Source: Cephalopachus bancanus
Taxonomy: Eukaryota; Chordata; Mammalia; Primates; Tarsiidae
Length of the DNA stretch: 64,000 nt
Direction of reading: 5' to 3'
Assembly (NCBI GenBank): GCA_027257055.1
Contig: JAPVLO010000181.1
Location: forward strand, 2,480,001 to 2,544,000
Position numbers and translations under genes: made by a program. The notes under the pieces were generated by a model. That model made no database searches. It saw nothing but the letters and a program-made list of their open reading frames with translations, and was not told the DNA's origin. Shown here piece after piece: positions 1 through 11,696 of the stretch. The first letter of the stretch is position 1; every line of letters starts with the position of its first letter.

Positions 1-2667
1 TCTGGTCAGGAAGATGCCAAGGTATTTGATTTTTTTTTTCCTGGCAATTGTGAATGGGATTATGCTTTTTATTTGGATTTCTGTTTGTTTGTTTTTGGCG
101 TATAGAAATGTGACTGTCTTTTGCACATTGATTTTAAACCCTGAGACTTTGCCAAAACACTTTACCAGTGCAAGGAGGTTTTGGACAGATTCATTTGGGT
201 TTTTGAGGTATAGAATCACGTTGTCTGCAAAGAGGGATAATTTGACTTCCTTTTTTTCTATTTGGATACTGCTGATTTCCTTCTCTTGTCTGATTGCTCT
301 AGCTCTGACTCCCAAAACTATGTTGAAAAGGAGGGGTGAGAATGGGCATCCTTGTCTTGTTCTGGTTTTCAGGGGAAATGGTTCCAACTTCTGTCTGTTT
401 AGCAGTATGCTGGCTGTGGGTTTCTTTTAGATGGCTCTTACTATTTTGAAGTATGTTCCATATATGCTTAGATTTTTAAAATTTTATTTTAAAAGTGTGG
501 GGTACAATTCAGGTATAGGTATACAAATATTCATTGTGCAGGTACCCTTACTGATGAGGTGTGCTCCTCTCTTCCCCAGGCAGTTATTGACTGCTGTGAA
601 TCCCACCTCCTCACCCTCCCACATCCTTCCTGCAGTTTCCCGCTACTTTCAATCCTTTTCTTATAGTAATATGGTAGTTGTTCAAGGACCACTTATGAGT
701 GAGAACATATGATACTCAGCTCTTTGTTTCTGTGAGAGATCACTCAGTATTATAAACTCTAATTCCATCCTGGTTGCTGCAAAGTTCATGGTTTTGTTCT
801 TCTTTATGTATGCCTAGAAGCTCGAGGGTTTTTATCAAGAAGGGATGCTGGATTTTATCAAAAGTTTTTTTCATGTCTAATGACATAATCATATGGCTTT
901 GTTTTTACATCCATTGATGTATTTAATTACATTTATGGTCTTACAAACATTGAACCAGTCCTGCATCCCAGGGATGAAGCCTGCTTGGTCATAGTGGATG
1001 ATTCTTGAGATGTATTGTTGAATCCGATTTGCTAGGATCTTATTGAGAATTTTAGCATCAATGTTCATCAAGGATATTGGTCTGTAGTTCTCTTTCTTTT
1101 TGGATCTTTAACTGGCTTGGGTATCAATGTGATGTTAGCTTCGTAAAATGATTTGTGGTGAATTCCATCTTTCTCGATTGCCTGGAATACTTTCAGTAGG
1201 ATTGGTATGAGTTCCTCCTTGTATGTTTGTAGAATTCTGCTGGAAAGCCATCTGGTCCAGGGTTTTTTTTTTTTTTTTTTTTGTAGGTAGTTTTCTTATG
1301 GCATAGTCAATTTCCTGGATTTTTATTGGTCTGTTTAGGGTCTCAATTTCTTCTTATTTCAACTTGGGGAGGTTGTGTGATTTCAGAGAGTCCTCCATTT
1401 CCTTTAGATTTTCAAGTTTGTTTCCATATAAGGATACATGGTAGTCTCTGATAATCTTTTGTATATCTTGGGGTCAGTTGTGACTTGACCTTTTGCATTT
1501 CTGATTGTGTTTATTTAGGCTTTTTCTTGGTCAGTCTAGCTAGGGGACCATCAATCTTGTTTATCCTTTCAAAGAACCAGATTTTGTTTTGTTGATATTT
1601 TTGTCTTCTATGTCCCTAATTTGGGCTTTTATTTTGGTGATCTGGACTCTTCTGCTGAAATTAGGGTTGTAATAGTGTTGCTTTTCCAGTTCCCTTTGGT
1701 GATTTTTTTAGGCTGTTAACTTGTGATCTTTCCGTTTTCTTCTGTATGTATGTAAAGATATGAATTCCTCTCTTAGTACTGTTTTCTCACAAACCAGAAA
1801 TTTTGGTAAGATGTAGCTTCATTTTTATTTGTTTCCAGGTATCTTTTAATCTCTGTTTTGACTTCCATGTTGTCCCAGGAGCTGCTTAGCATCATATTAT
1901 TTGGTGTCCATGTCTCTGTGGACTTTTGGGGAGCTTTGTTGGTGTTGTATTTATTTTTATTCCACTGTGGTTTGAGAAGGTGCATGGCAGGATTTCAACA
2001 TTGTGAAATTTGTTTATGCTTGATTTATGGCCTAGGATGTGGTCAATACATTCCATGTGGTGATGAACAGAATGTATATTCTGTGGGTTTTGGGTGGAAT
2101 ATTCTGTAGGTATCAATTATGTCCATTTGGTCAAGTGTCACATGGAGGTTCTGGATCTCCTGCTTGATTTTTTGTCTTGATTTGTCTAGGGCTGTGAGTG
2201 GGGTATTTAAATCTCTATCTATGATGGTGTTAGAGTCAACATCATTTTTAAGTTTACTTAGAAGTTGTTTTATGAAAGTTGGTGTTCCTATGTTGGGTGC
2301 ATATATGTTTAGGATGGATATTTCTTGTTGATGTTTTGAACCTTTTATAATTATGTAGTGACCTTCTGTATCTTTTTTAATTTTTGAAAACTTAAAGGGT
2401 CTTTTTTTTTTGGTCTAATATTAAGATTGTGACTCCTGCTTTCTTTCGTGTTCCATTTGCCTGAAATTTTGTTTCCCATCCTCTTACTTTGAGTCTGTGA
2501 GTGTCCTTTCTTGTGAGATGAGTTTCTTGGAGACAATATATTGCTGCCTCATGATATTTTATCCATTTTGCCATTCTATGTCTTTTTAGTGGTGCATTTA
2601 GTCCATTCACATTCAGGTTAGTTATTGAAATATGAGAGTTTATCCCTGTCGTGAGGGATAGACTCAT
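1..2667 (-). pseudogene. L1 ORF2 (endonuclease and reverse transcriptase), broken and interrupted
   Basis: ORF2 begins at 2667 with the endonuclease N-terminus (words NVNGLNAPLKRHRMAKWIKYH and LQETHLTRKDTH). It continues through the late endonuclease (1985-1773, ETWTPNNMML) and the reverse transcriptase fingers (1071-889, [17 protein letters not shown] and QAGFIPGM). A 336-bp L1 fragment interrupts it at 473-808, and the frame is lost in several places, including a poly-T expansion at 1263-1282. The left edge of the window cuts the RT/C-terminal part. Confidence 0.85.
473..808 (-). mobile_element. 5'-truncated L1 3' end inserted in an older L1
   Basis: An L1 3'UTR fragment on the minus strand, with its A-rich tail (T-rich on plus) at 473-495. 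It is inserted into ORF2 of the surrounding L1. The flanking duplication is tatgcttaga (463-472) and tatgcctaga (809-818), 10 bp with one mismatch. ORF2 reads on correctly across the duplication once the insert is removed. The 3'UTR matches the L1 ends at 34520 and 50481. Confidence 0.85.
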
Positions 2668-2734
2668 AGAATTTGTTGCCTTTGTTGCTGTTTGCTTTCT
2701 TTCTTTTGATTTTTAGGTTGATTCATGTGTGTTT

Positions 2735-3556
2735 TCATTCTTTTTTCTGCATTCTTTTGAAGGGCATTGTCATTCTTTTATCCCTTTCTTTTGTGTTTAG
2801 TACTTTCCTAAGTGTTTTTTGTATAACTGGTCTGGAGGCAGCATAAGTTCTTAGGGATTGGATATCTGGGAAAGATTTTAATTCTCCATCATAGTTGAAG
2901 TTTAGCTTAGATGGGTAGGTAATTCTTGTTTTAAATTGATTGTCTTTGAGAACTTTGGGCATTGGCCTCCAAGCTATCCTAACCTGAAGTGTTTCTGTGG
3001 ATAAGTCTGCTGCTATTCTAATTGGTTTTCCAATTAGTCTGATCTTTTTCTCTTGTTGTCTTTAGGATTTTTTCTTTTATACCTACCTTGGTGTAGGCAA
3101 ATTACTATGTGTCTAGGAGTTAGTCTACTCATTTGTTATCTTGCAGGGGTTCTCTGAATCTCTTGTGTTTGAATGGTTGCCTCACTGATGAGATGACAGA
3201 AGTTTTCTTGGATTTTATGGAATGTTTGTTCCTGGGTGGTCTCTGTCAGTCTGCCTCAAGAAGTCTAATTAATCTTAGGTTCTATCTCTTGAAATAATCA
3301 CTCATTTCTTAAAGGTTTTGCTCTGTCTTTTTAAGCTTCTTTTCTATGTTTTTGACAGTTTGGGTTAGTTCCATATTTTGGTTCCCAAGTTCTGAAAATC
3401 TTTCTTCTGCTTGACTAAGTCTGCTTTCCATGCTTATCAGTTTGCTTTTTATTTCATTCACTGTATTCTTTATTGCTGTTATTCAGTTATCAATGCCTTT
3501 ATTCTTTCCTCTTGCCTTTCCTCAATTCCTTTTATTTTCTCTATTAATATCTTGAT
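2735..3556 (-). pseudogene. L1 ORF1 (RNA-binding protein), degenerate
   Basis: ORF1 encodes the trimeric RNA chaperone that coats L1 RNA. The open C-terminal piece (2962-2735) contains the words TYPSKLNF, GELKSFPDIQSLRTYAA and VLNTKE, which match the carboxy-terminal domain of the plus-strand L1 at 23091-23672. Upstream, toward 3556, the coiled-coil region is recognisable by alignment to the same element but is broken by stops. The start near 3556 is placed by alignment only. Confidence 0.75.
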
Positions 3557-5078
3557 ATCTGGGCTTATGGTTTGAGACCAGTCATTTTGGGGCTCTTTAT
3601 TGTTTGTGTTCTGAAGTCTGTATTCTCAGTGTCTGACCTCCCAGGGGTTGTGTGAGACCCAGATTCTTCTTTTGGTCTTTCTTCATTTGTGTAGATGTTC
3701 CTTTCTTCTTTTTTTTCTCCTCTTCTTTATTTCTGTTGTTCTGGAATGGGGGTAATTTTACTTCTGTTTTCTCAATCTCTTATCCTCCTTATGTGAATTC
3801 TCTGGTTTTGTTCAATTCTGAAGCTGGACTGCGGTGGGTGCCTGTACTTTTTTGAAGTCTTGAGATTATTTGAGGGGAGAGCTGTGGTTCAGAATCTATC
3901 TGCAGATTCCAGTATCCACTGACTGGTGTGTGGGCCCCCGGAAAGCAAAAATGAGGTAAGAAAAAGGGAAAGAATAGAAAAGGGAAGAAAGGGGGATGAG
4001 AGGAAGGTGGAGAGAGAGGAGTAAGAGGAAAAAACAGACAGATGTATCAACTAACAAATGCAAAGAGACAAAAAAGACAGAAAAGAGTAAATTAAAAAAA
4101 CTAAAATGTAGAGACAATCATACAAACACACAAACTGACAAAAAAAACTCCTATTGAAGTACTCTCCCTCCAAAATACACATACACAGAAAGAAAGTATA
4201 AAAAAGCAGTAATTAAATAACAGAAACAAAGCGAGTGTGAAAACATTATCAAAAACTGAAAGAATGAGAGAAAAAACTACAAAAAAGACCATACAAACAA
4301 AAATGAGCAAAACGGACCAAAAAATAAAAATAAAACTCACTCTGAGGTGGTTCCTCTAAGTTCTTCTTCCTTTCAGCTCTGATCTCCAACCCCTCTACTC
4401 TGCTCTCAGGGTAGGCTGATATGGTTGTTCTCAGTGTGAGTCAGATGCCTAGGCCTATTGTGGGAGGGTGGTGGATCAGATCTGGACTCACCTGGTTTGC
4501 TCCCTATCAAGTCTCCCACTCAGATCTGACATGCCTGTGTCTAATCCAGCATGGGGCATGGGTGTCTGTCTCTCCAAGTTTGATGAGATTGCCTCTAGGT
4601 CCCAAGTTGGAGGCTCCTTGGAGCTTGGCAGGGCAATGCAGGTCTCTGCTTGGTCCCAGGACACGAGAAAATGGCTGTAGTCAGTGTTTCCTCACTGGGG
4701 GTGGGGCTTCTCTCAAACTCTCTCCATCTTCTCTCTCCACAGATTGGATCAGGACTCCAAACCCTTTGCTGCTGTCACAGGTGATGGTGTGGGCCAGGCA
4801 CCAGGCAATGAGAATCAACTGAATTTGGCAAGCTCTTCTCAGGAGAGTCCCTAGAATGGCAGACAATCCTGTGGGCCAGTGGCTCCAATCTAAGGTGATG
4901 GGGGGTTGCAGTCACCTCCAGAGGAGAGCCCTGGATGCATGAACTCGAGTCCCCCTCAAACGAACTTTCACTCACCCACCGGCACACACCCACACATGCA
5001 GAGAGTCTTTATGCATGCTGACTTTTGTGGAGACTCTCACAATCTGAACTGTCCCATCTCTGTCTTGCCAGAAGTCCC
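3557..5078 (-). promoter_or_regulatory. L1 5'UTR with internal promoter region
   Basis: About 1.5 kb between the L1 5' end and ORF1. L1 5'UTRs carry an internal RNA polymerase II promoter; that role is family knowledge. The stretch at 3950-4330 is strongly purine-rich on the plus strand, so it is pyrimidine-rich in L1 sense. The head at 4400-5078 is GC-richer and holds an open frame on the opposite strand (4421-4822). The YY1-like word found near the start of the other L1 (CAAGATGG) reads CAAGACAG here, so that site is degenerate or absent. Confidence 0.7.
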
Positions 5079-5467
5079 ATGAAATGATATTCAGTACAAA
5101 ATTTTTGTCCATTAACTATTCTAGATATGGTGAACTGGATCAGCTGAATTACATGTACAATTTCTAGACTAACATGATAGGAAAAAAGATTTAATGGTTC
5201 AGTGTTTTCTTTCTTTGTAAAGTTGTTTTTGTTTTATGTCTACCTGTCACAAACTTGTGATCTCATTGTATATAATTACATATTATTATATATTTTTATT
5301 ATTCTATTTACATAACAGAATCCTTTCAGATTATTAGTAATTATTCTAAATGTGATTTTAATCAACATATATTTCAAGAATATTATGTATTTGTATACCT
5401 ATAAGATAGAGAAATATCTTAGCTATTTCTCACATTTTAATTTTTTATTTAGATCATCTCCCATTTT
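5079..5467. other. AT-rich spacer with no recognised feature
   Basis: AT-rich intergenic DNA between the L1 5' end and an old L1 3' relic. I see no coding or RNA feature. Confidence 0.5.
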
Positions 5468-5640
5468 CATTCTTTTTTTTGGATACATAATAGTTGTACA
5501 TGTTTTGGGGGATACATATAATAATTTAGTGCATTCATGTAATTTGTAAAGTTCAAATCAGTGCAACTGAATGCCCTTCACCCTAAATATTTGTCTTCTC
5601 TTTATGCTAGAAGCATTTGAATGATTCTTTTCTAGCTATT
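5468..5640 (-). mobile_element. Old L1 3'UTR relic (L1M type)
   Basis: Words such as ATAGTTGTACATG, GGGGGATACAT and AGTTCAAATCAGTG follow the pattern of old L1M/L1MA 3'UTRs in antisense. Boundaries are approximate. Confidence 0.55.
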
Positions 5641-5801
5641 TTGAAATATACAAGAGATTATTGAAAACTTACAATCAACACTCTGAAGAATATCTCTGCA
5701 TATAATAACTTTAGGTTCATTCTGGGTTATTTATAAATTGTTCATTCCATGTGCTTTAAAATTTTGTTATCTATTTATCTTTTAAAAGTCCTAGAGATTT
5801 T

Positions 5802-5883
5802 CTTGAATCCTGGCCTCAAGTGATCCTCTTGCCTCAGTCTCCCAAAGTGCTAGGATTACAGGAGTGATCCATCATGCCCTGCC
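5802..5883 (-). mobile_element. Short Alu left-end fragment
   Basis: GGCCTCAAGTGATCCTCTTGC followed by CCCAAAGTGCTAGGATTACA is the reverse complement of an Alu left arm of old (J/FLAM) type. It has no tail and only about 80 bp survive. Confidence 0.7.
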
Positions 5884-7439
5884 TAATTTTCTTACCAGTT
5901 TACATAATAAAGATGTAAATATTTTAAGATAAAACATTTTTACATTTTTTCTTACTTAACTGTAGATATACTTGTATTTTGAACCAAAATGACAATTATA
6001 TTGTAATAAAGCCAATACCCTGGTCACCTCAATGGAAAATTAATTTGGGCTTTTTGCGTGCAGGATAAGCTCTATTAATAAGTAGATTAAATTTTTTAAT
6101 TAAAAGAGAAGAACTCTAAGTATTTGATAATGTTGCATATCACAACCTTTAGTGTTTTACAAAATTTGTATATAGATATGCCCCTATAATCTGTTATATC
6201 ACCCTTCTTAACTAACACAAATTTATTTTATTAAGACAAATATTTAGGGAAATTAGAAATAAGAGATCTCCACTCCAAAGTCAGCAGTTCCAAAACCTTA
6301 ATTCTGAAATTCTTAATTCTTACTAATTTTCAAAATCATTCTATTTTTAGTTGAATCAAGAGTTCTAAGGAAAGAGAAAAAACATGAAATCTTTTGCTCT
6401 TGAACCTTTGTAACTGACAATTTCTTCTGGAAAAAAATTAAGATATGTGCACCACATATAAACAAAACAAGAATTTTCAAGAGTGGAATCAGATTTCGCA
6501 AAGTTAACCAAATGTTTAACAGCTCAGGCAACTGTTAAATATTTTCCCAAATGGAGGCCAAGGAGAATAATTGTAGAACTGGTAGGAATAAGAATTAATC
6601 AGATACTTCATTGAAAAGCAGATTGGAACAACAGCTCCACATAAGTATATCCATAGGGGATAGAACTCCAGCTGCTGAAAGACATTTAATCTGATGAAGA
6701 CTCTTCATTTCATCATGGTAACTTATTATTTTATTTGCATGTTTAAGTTTTAATTGTGTGTACTGTTCATTTTGCTCTCTTTATCAAAGTAAAAACTCTA
6801 GGGACAATACTTTTTTCCAATCTTTGAGCTTAAATCCCAGAACATCCCCTGGAATAATATCTGAATTCAAGTATACAATTTTGAAGCTTCAAAAAGATAT
6901 TATAAACAACTTTATATAGAAAAATAAAGTTGGAAAATGTACAATAAACAGTTTTGTAAACTTATGATATTAATAGTAGTTCAGATGGAACACATGTAGA
7001 AACATTTCTTTAATATAAGAATTTTTCAACAGAAGACTTTTAGGGTCCCAGAGTGGCTAATCACTCAAAATAATAAAGCCCTTTCCTTAGCTTTAAATGA
7101 GTGGACTAAACAACTTTAGATGAATAGATCATTTAAAAATGTTCAATAGTAGATGAATAAATCTTTTAGATGAACAGAATAAATAGTTTCAGCAAATCCT
7201 TATGTAACATAATTAGAAATTAGAAATTTCCTAAATATATTGGAATGACTGCCACAGAAATATTTATGTCTTCATTTCTCTTAAAAGTTTGAATAAAACT
7301 CATTTAAGGCTAATTTTAGAAATATGAAACACAGTCACTTAAAATGATAAAGAATTTGTTGTTTTTAAAACTTGAAATTTCTTGAGCAAATATAGGTCAC
7401 AATAATAGCTTTTAATCAGTTAATCAGCATGTTTATTAG
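5884..7439. other. AT-rich intergenic DNA with no recognised feature
   Basis: Low-GC sequence with short open frames only (the longest is 72 codons at 6531-6313, minus strand, without recognisable motifs). No repeat family is identified with confidence. Confidence 0.5.
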
Positions 7440-7673
7440 GCATTTATTCAATAAAAGGTATTGACCATCACTGTGATATTCACTGCAGCACATAAAGAAA
7501 AACAGGTAGTGGGGAAAACAGGCATTAATACAGATAATTTAAAAGTAGTGTGGTAAATGCAATACATTTAGTCATTCATTTATTATATGTCACCTGTGGT
7601 GAGTGATAAGTATTCAGAGGTTAGAAACAAAATAAAACCCAGGTCTGATTCTGCTTCCCATGGAGGTTAGAGT

Positions 7674-7731
<58 letters not shown>

Positions 7732-8420
7732 AGAGAACAAATAAGCATATTATTAATAACTAATCATTTCCATGAATGGACATCCTGGTGCTATGAGTGA
7801 GTCTAGGAGTTTAAGTGAGACTGGGGGCAAGAAAAGCCTCTTTGAGAAAATATTTTGACTGAGGTCTGATGAATGGGCAAGTAAATGTTAGACAAGAAGT
7901 AAAAAGACGAATGATCTGGACAAAGGGAGTAGCTTGCTTGTGCTTAAGAAACTGGGTCAGATATGAGTCTGTCTAGTTTGAGAATACTAAAGAGAGCCAG
8001 TATGACTGGAGCTTGGTGAACGAGGATGAGATCATGGAAGCTGAGGCTGGACAGATGGGCAGGGCCAGAGCATGCAGAACCTGGGGGGCTACATTATTCA
8101 ACAAAGGGAAGTCAATGAAGAAGTTTCTGCGGAAGACTTACATGATCTAGAAGTATGACTCCGAAAGGATCCTTCTGGGTGATAGAGGTTCCAGAAAGAG
8201 AGAGCAGGGAGGGAAATGTATGAGTGGGTGTGTAAGAGTGTGATTTTGTTGTATTATATCCTGTGAGACAGAGAGGAGTGGGGAAATGAGTTGGGAGTGT
8301 AGACCATAGACAGTTCTCAGTGGGCTTTGGGGGCACTTCAGGAGTTTGCATATCATGAGAAGGCATGGAATGATTTCACATTCAGAAGGCTGACCTTGTC
8401 TGATTTGTAATTTACAGAGT
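7440..8420 (+). repeat. Ancient mammalian interspersed repeat relic
   Basis: Words such as CATTTATTCAATAAAAGGTATTG, GCCAGTATGACTGGAGC, GGCAGGGCCAGAGCATGCAG and GTAATTTACAGAG follow a common, old mammalian repeat (L2/MIR-age) that I recognise by pattern but cannot name safely. It is interrupted by the GA microsatellite at 7679. A related piece may lie near 63230. Confidence 0.4.
7679..7737 (+). repeat. (GA)n microsatellite
   Basis: About 23 uninterrupted GA units followed by an imperfect A-rich end. It is a homopurine strand. Confidence 0.97.
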
Positions 8421-8699
8421 GAATTGTAGCCATATTTAAAAAGTTTGCAGTAAACTGGGCTTGAATTGGAGTAATGCACCAAAAGTGGCCTGGAGCAAAT
8501 AACACTGAAAAAAATGTAAAGGCAAAATTGGTAGACTTTGGTCAAGGTTGAGGTGAGGTTTCTAGATTGAGTGACTGGATGTGAAACACAGGTCTGTGTG
8601 TATGTATAGGGTTGAGGAGGATGAGTTCAGCATTCATGTGCCCAGCACAGTGCTGGAAACCACATTTGACACAAAAGGTCAAGAAAGCAATTGAACAGT
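8421..8699. other. Intergenic DNA with no recognised feature
   Basis: No open frame with recognisable motifs and no repeat identified. The 132-codon minus-strand frame at 8545-8147 overlaps the ancient repeat and has no family words. Confidence 0.4.
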
Positions 8700-8833
8700 C
8701 ATGAAGTATCTAATTTATTCAAGGGACTCTTTTAAACACCTCACTCATTTAGTTCTTTTAGCAAAAGAATGAGTGGGAATTTCAAATCTCATTTACAGTT
8801 GAAGAAATAAGGTATAGAGAAACTTAGACTTTC
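8700..8833 (+). mobile_element. MIR SINE relic
   Basis: The order TTTAAACACCTCACTCATTTAG, then CTCATTTACAGTTGAAGAAATAAGG, then TAGAGAAACTTAG follows the MIR core and 3' part (the 'ttacagatgaggaaactgaggc' type region). It ends against the mariner terminus. Confidence 0.6.
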
Positions 8834-8835
8834 TA

Positions 8836-9655
8836 CAACATCTGACAATTAAGTTCATGAACTCATCCTAGAAAAAGTGGTAGTTACCTCATTGTTGAAT
8901 ATCACTATGGTCACCTTCGAAGTATTTCCCTTGGGAAGCTATGCACTGATGCCAGTGCCCAGTACACCCATCAAAGCAATTTTGGAACTATTTTTCTGGA
9001 ATGCCCATTAGAGCTGTTGTCATGAGAATGTTGGTGTTAGAGCAAAAACAAACATTAAATTTCTTGTTAAGTTTGGCAAGAATGGAAGTGAAATTAGGGA
9101 AATGTTAGTCCAAGTTTAGGGGGATAATGCCATGAAGAAAATGGCAGTGTCCAAATGGATTAAACGTTTTTCTGAGGAGAGAGAAAGCATCACTGATGAA
9201 GAGAGGTCAGGATGTCCACAAACAAGCAGATCTGATGAAAACATTGCAAAAATTAATTGAATTGTGCCTCAAAACATCAGCTGACTGTGAGAAATATAGC
9301 AGACCAAATACATTTTAACTGAAAATCTTGGCATGAGAAAAGTGTGTGCAAAAATGATCCCAAAGGAATTCTTGCATCACAACAATGCACCACCACTCCC
9401 ACTGTCTGGGAGGGGGTTTTTAGCCAGTAAACAAATAACTGTATTGGAATACAGCTGCTAATAACTTGATCAAGGGTAATAAGACAACAACTCTGATGAC
9501 AATTCCAGAAAAAGAGTTCCCAAATTGCTTTGACAGGTGCGCTAGTTGCTGGTGTTCGTGCATAGCTTTCCAAGGGGAGTGCTTAGTGATACTCAGCAAT
9601 GAGGTATGTAGCACTTCTTCTAGGATGAGTTTGTGAACTTAACTGGCAGACCTTA
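8836..9655 (+). mobile_element. mariner-family DNA transposon, internally deleted
   Basis: Terminal inverted repeats are visible: TTAAGTTCATGAACTCATCC at the left (about 8849-8868), and at the right its reverse complement with two changes (about 9631-9648). TA dinucleotides, the mariner target, sit at 8834-8835 and 9654-9655. The interior encodes remnants of a mariner transposase. The element is about 820 bp, shorter than the usual 1.3 kb, because the middle of the catalytic domain is missing. Confidence 0.85.
9043..9420 (+). pseudogene. mariner transposase remnant
   Basis: A transposase would cut and join at TA sites using a DDD triad. Readable parts are an N-terminal helix-turn-helix (KFLVKFGKNGSEIREMLVQV), then KWIKRFSEERESITDEERSG, and a linker (LGMRKVCAKMIPKE). 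The text then jumps to HHNNAPPLP, the region of the last catalytic Asp (normally HDNAP), where Asp has become Asn. Several in-frame stops are present. The first two catalytic residues lie in the deleted stretch, so it cannot be active. Confidence 0.8.
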
Positions 9656-9714
9656 TATGCCAAAGGTCACTATCCTCATAAAGTTGTAGAAGTAAAGGTC
9701 ATTGAGATTATGAA

Positions 9715-10016
9715 GGATTTTTTGTTGTTGTTGTTGGAGTCTTACTCTGTTGCCCAGGCTGAAGTGCAGTGGCACACTCACTGCTACTGCAGCCTCGACC
9801 TGGTGGGCTCTGGCAATCCTTCCACCTCAGCCTTCCAAGTAGCTGGAACTACATGTGCATGCTACCATGCCCAACTTATTTTTATTTTTGATTTATTGTA
9901 GAGACAAGGTCTCACCAAGTTGCCCAGTTTGATCTCAATTCTGTGGGCTGAGGCAATCCACTCTTCTTGGCCTTCCAAGAAGAGTGGGATTACAGGCTGA
10001 GCCACCAAGCCCGGCT
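9715..10016 (-). mobile_element. Alu SINE, minus strand
   Basis: A dimeric Alu read on the minus strand, with tail Ts and TTG repeats at 9719-9738 and the 5' end (AGCCGGGCTTGGTGGCTCAGCC in Alu sense) at 10016. It has the intact spacer CACCAAGTTGCCCAG, so it belongs to the undeleted subtype. Possible target duplication: tgaagga (left) and tgaagaa (right). Confidence 0.93.
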
Positions 10017-11632
10017 GAAGAAACTTACAATGTGGAAGAGGTTGAGATACACACCAACATATGATCTAATAGGATTAAATGTTGAGTTACATAGTTATAA
10101 CAACAGGTGGTAAAGACACCAAAAAGTGTAAAAACAGAATGGATGGGAGTATTCAGGAAGTTCTATAGGAAGTATGCTGGGAATCTCAGGCACATTGCAA
10201 ATGGCAAAGGTAAAATCTCTGGAATGTGAGGGCCATACAGGGCTTAACCTCCTGAAGATGTGTTCTATCACATCAATGTGAATTTAAAAAATCAGGAAAT
10301 TTATTCTAGGTTCTTTTTATTTGCATAAGCTCCTGACAAATAGTTAATTATGTCATTTCATTTAAGAGAGAATCACATTCCTTCAGTAGGCCAATTTTCA
10401 TTGGACATACTAATAGTTTTCTTTGCTCTTTTAACCATTTTTGTTGTTCTCAGGAATCTAACACTTCTTGGAATGGAAACTGATCCAAGGATGGCTATAT
10501 TAAAACATCATAGTAGAATTGAGCAATGCAGTTCTTCGGACTAGAAAATTGTATGTAGTGATGTCAAAGCTGAGCAATAACTTATAAATGCAGACCCAAA
10601 GCCACTGATCATGGAAAATTTCCTGTGCAACTACTCTTCTGATGGGGTCTAACCCAAAATTGAGGGAGAGTGATAACCTATTCAACCAGCATTTATATCA
10701 AATCTCATCAATAGAATTATTGTACCTGACACTGGCTTGAAGGTCTTGACTGCCAAAGATCTCACTAAGATGGAATACCCTGGTACTGTAAAGACACGCA
10801 TCAGCCCAAATGTGAATTTTAACAACTCAGTTTCATCATCAGTTCTGAAATGACTGTCTGTACAAATAAAAATATCAGCAATCCTGGCTTTTAAATACTA
10901 AGAGTCTAATTTAAGCTAGGATCTCTTGTAAGTTTTAAATCCTGACCTTCTTAGATAAGTCTATTTCCGTGCTACATATTTTACAGAGATACGTAAAATT
11001 AAAGGCTAAAATAGAAGTCAAGATCTTCTGGGAGTAAACCTATCTTCTTGTTTCCATGTATTTAGATCGAACCAGGCAAAAACAGCAATCTCATCTGGTT
11101 CGACCTAATCGTAATCATTGCCAAATTGCAGCAGACTATATTTTTCTTAACAGTTTCAGGAAAAGTTTTTCCACAATTTCCTTTGGCAGCTGCTTCTCTT
11201 ATCTTGTAATACATTTATTCAAGGAGTTCTTACTATTGCCCTAAATCCCTCTTGAATTAATTAAAGCCATTTTGCTTCTCTTGTCTAGAGCAAGCATCAA
11301 AAAGGACAGCTCATCCTTACTTGTTTGAACTCCCTTCATCATCAGAAGACTGTAATGAAATGTCTGGTCAACCTCTTTTCTCTAATTTAAAGTTCCACTA
11401 GCTTTCCCACAAGGACCTGTTCTTTTTCAATTTTCAGATGTTGTTGGAAGGAGGGACCATGTAAGTCAACTTGGACAAGTACTTAATCTTTCTAGGAGTC
11501 ACTTTTTGTGTTTATAAATTGAGGATCTGATATAAAATCAAATGTTTTCTATCTGCTCTGCAGATCTTTTGTAGGGGGTTTCTGGGAAGGAGCAAGGAAT
11601 GTGTGTATATATATGAAAGACACACTTAGTAT

Positions 11633-11696
<64 letters not shown>

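Larger units (their letters stand above)
1..5078 (-). mobile_element. L1 LINE, 5' end present, 3' end off the window
   Basis: A long interspersed element read on the minus strand. From right to left it has a 5'UTR (about 5078-3557), a degenerate ORF1 (about 3556-2735), and ORF2 starting near 2667 and running to the left edge. The first bases on the minus strand read GACTTCTGGCAAGA, the same start as the plus-strand L1 at 21348, which marks this as a genuine 5' end. The distal part of its 5'UTR (about 3600-4020) aligns with that second L1, including the purine/pyrimidine tract and the words following GCAGATAGATT. The proximal head differs. It is interrupted by a younger 3'-end L1 at 473-808. 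Coding frames carry several stops and frameshifts, so it is not active. Confidence 0.9.

Noticed and set aside
8147..8545. 132-codon minus-strand frame
   Set aside because: It overlaps an ancient repeat and has no recognisable motif or start context.
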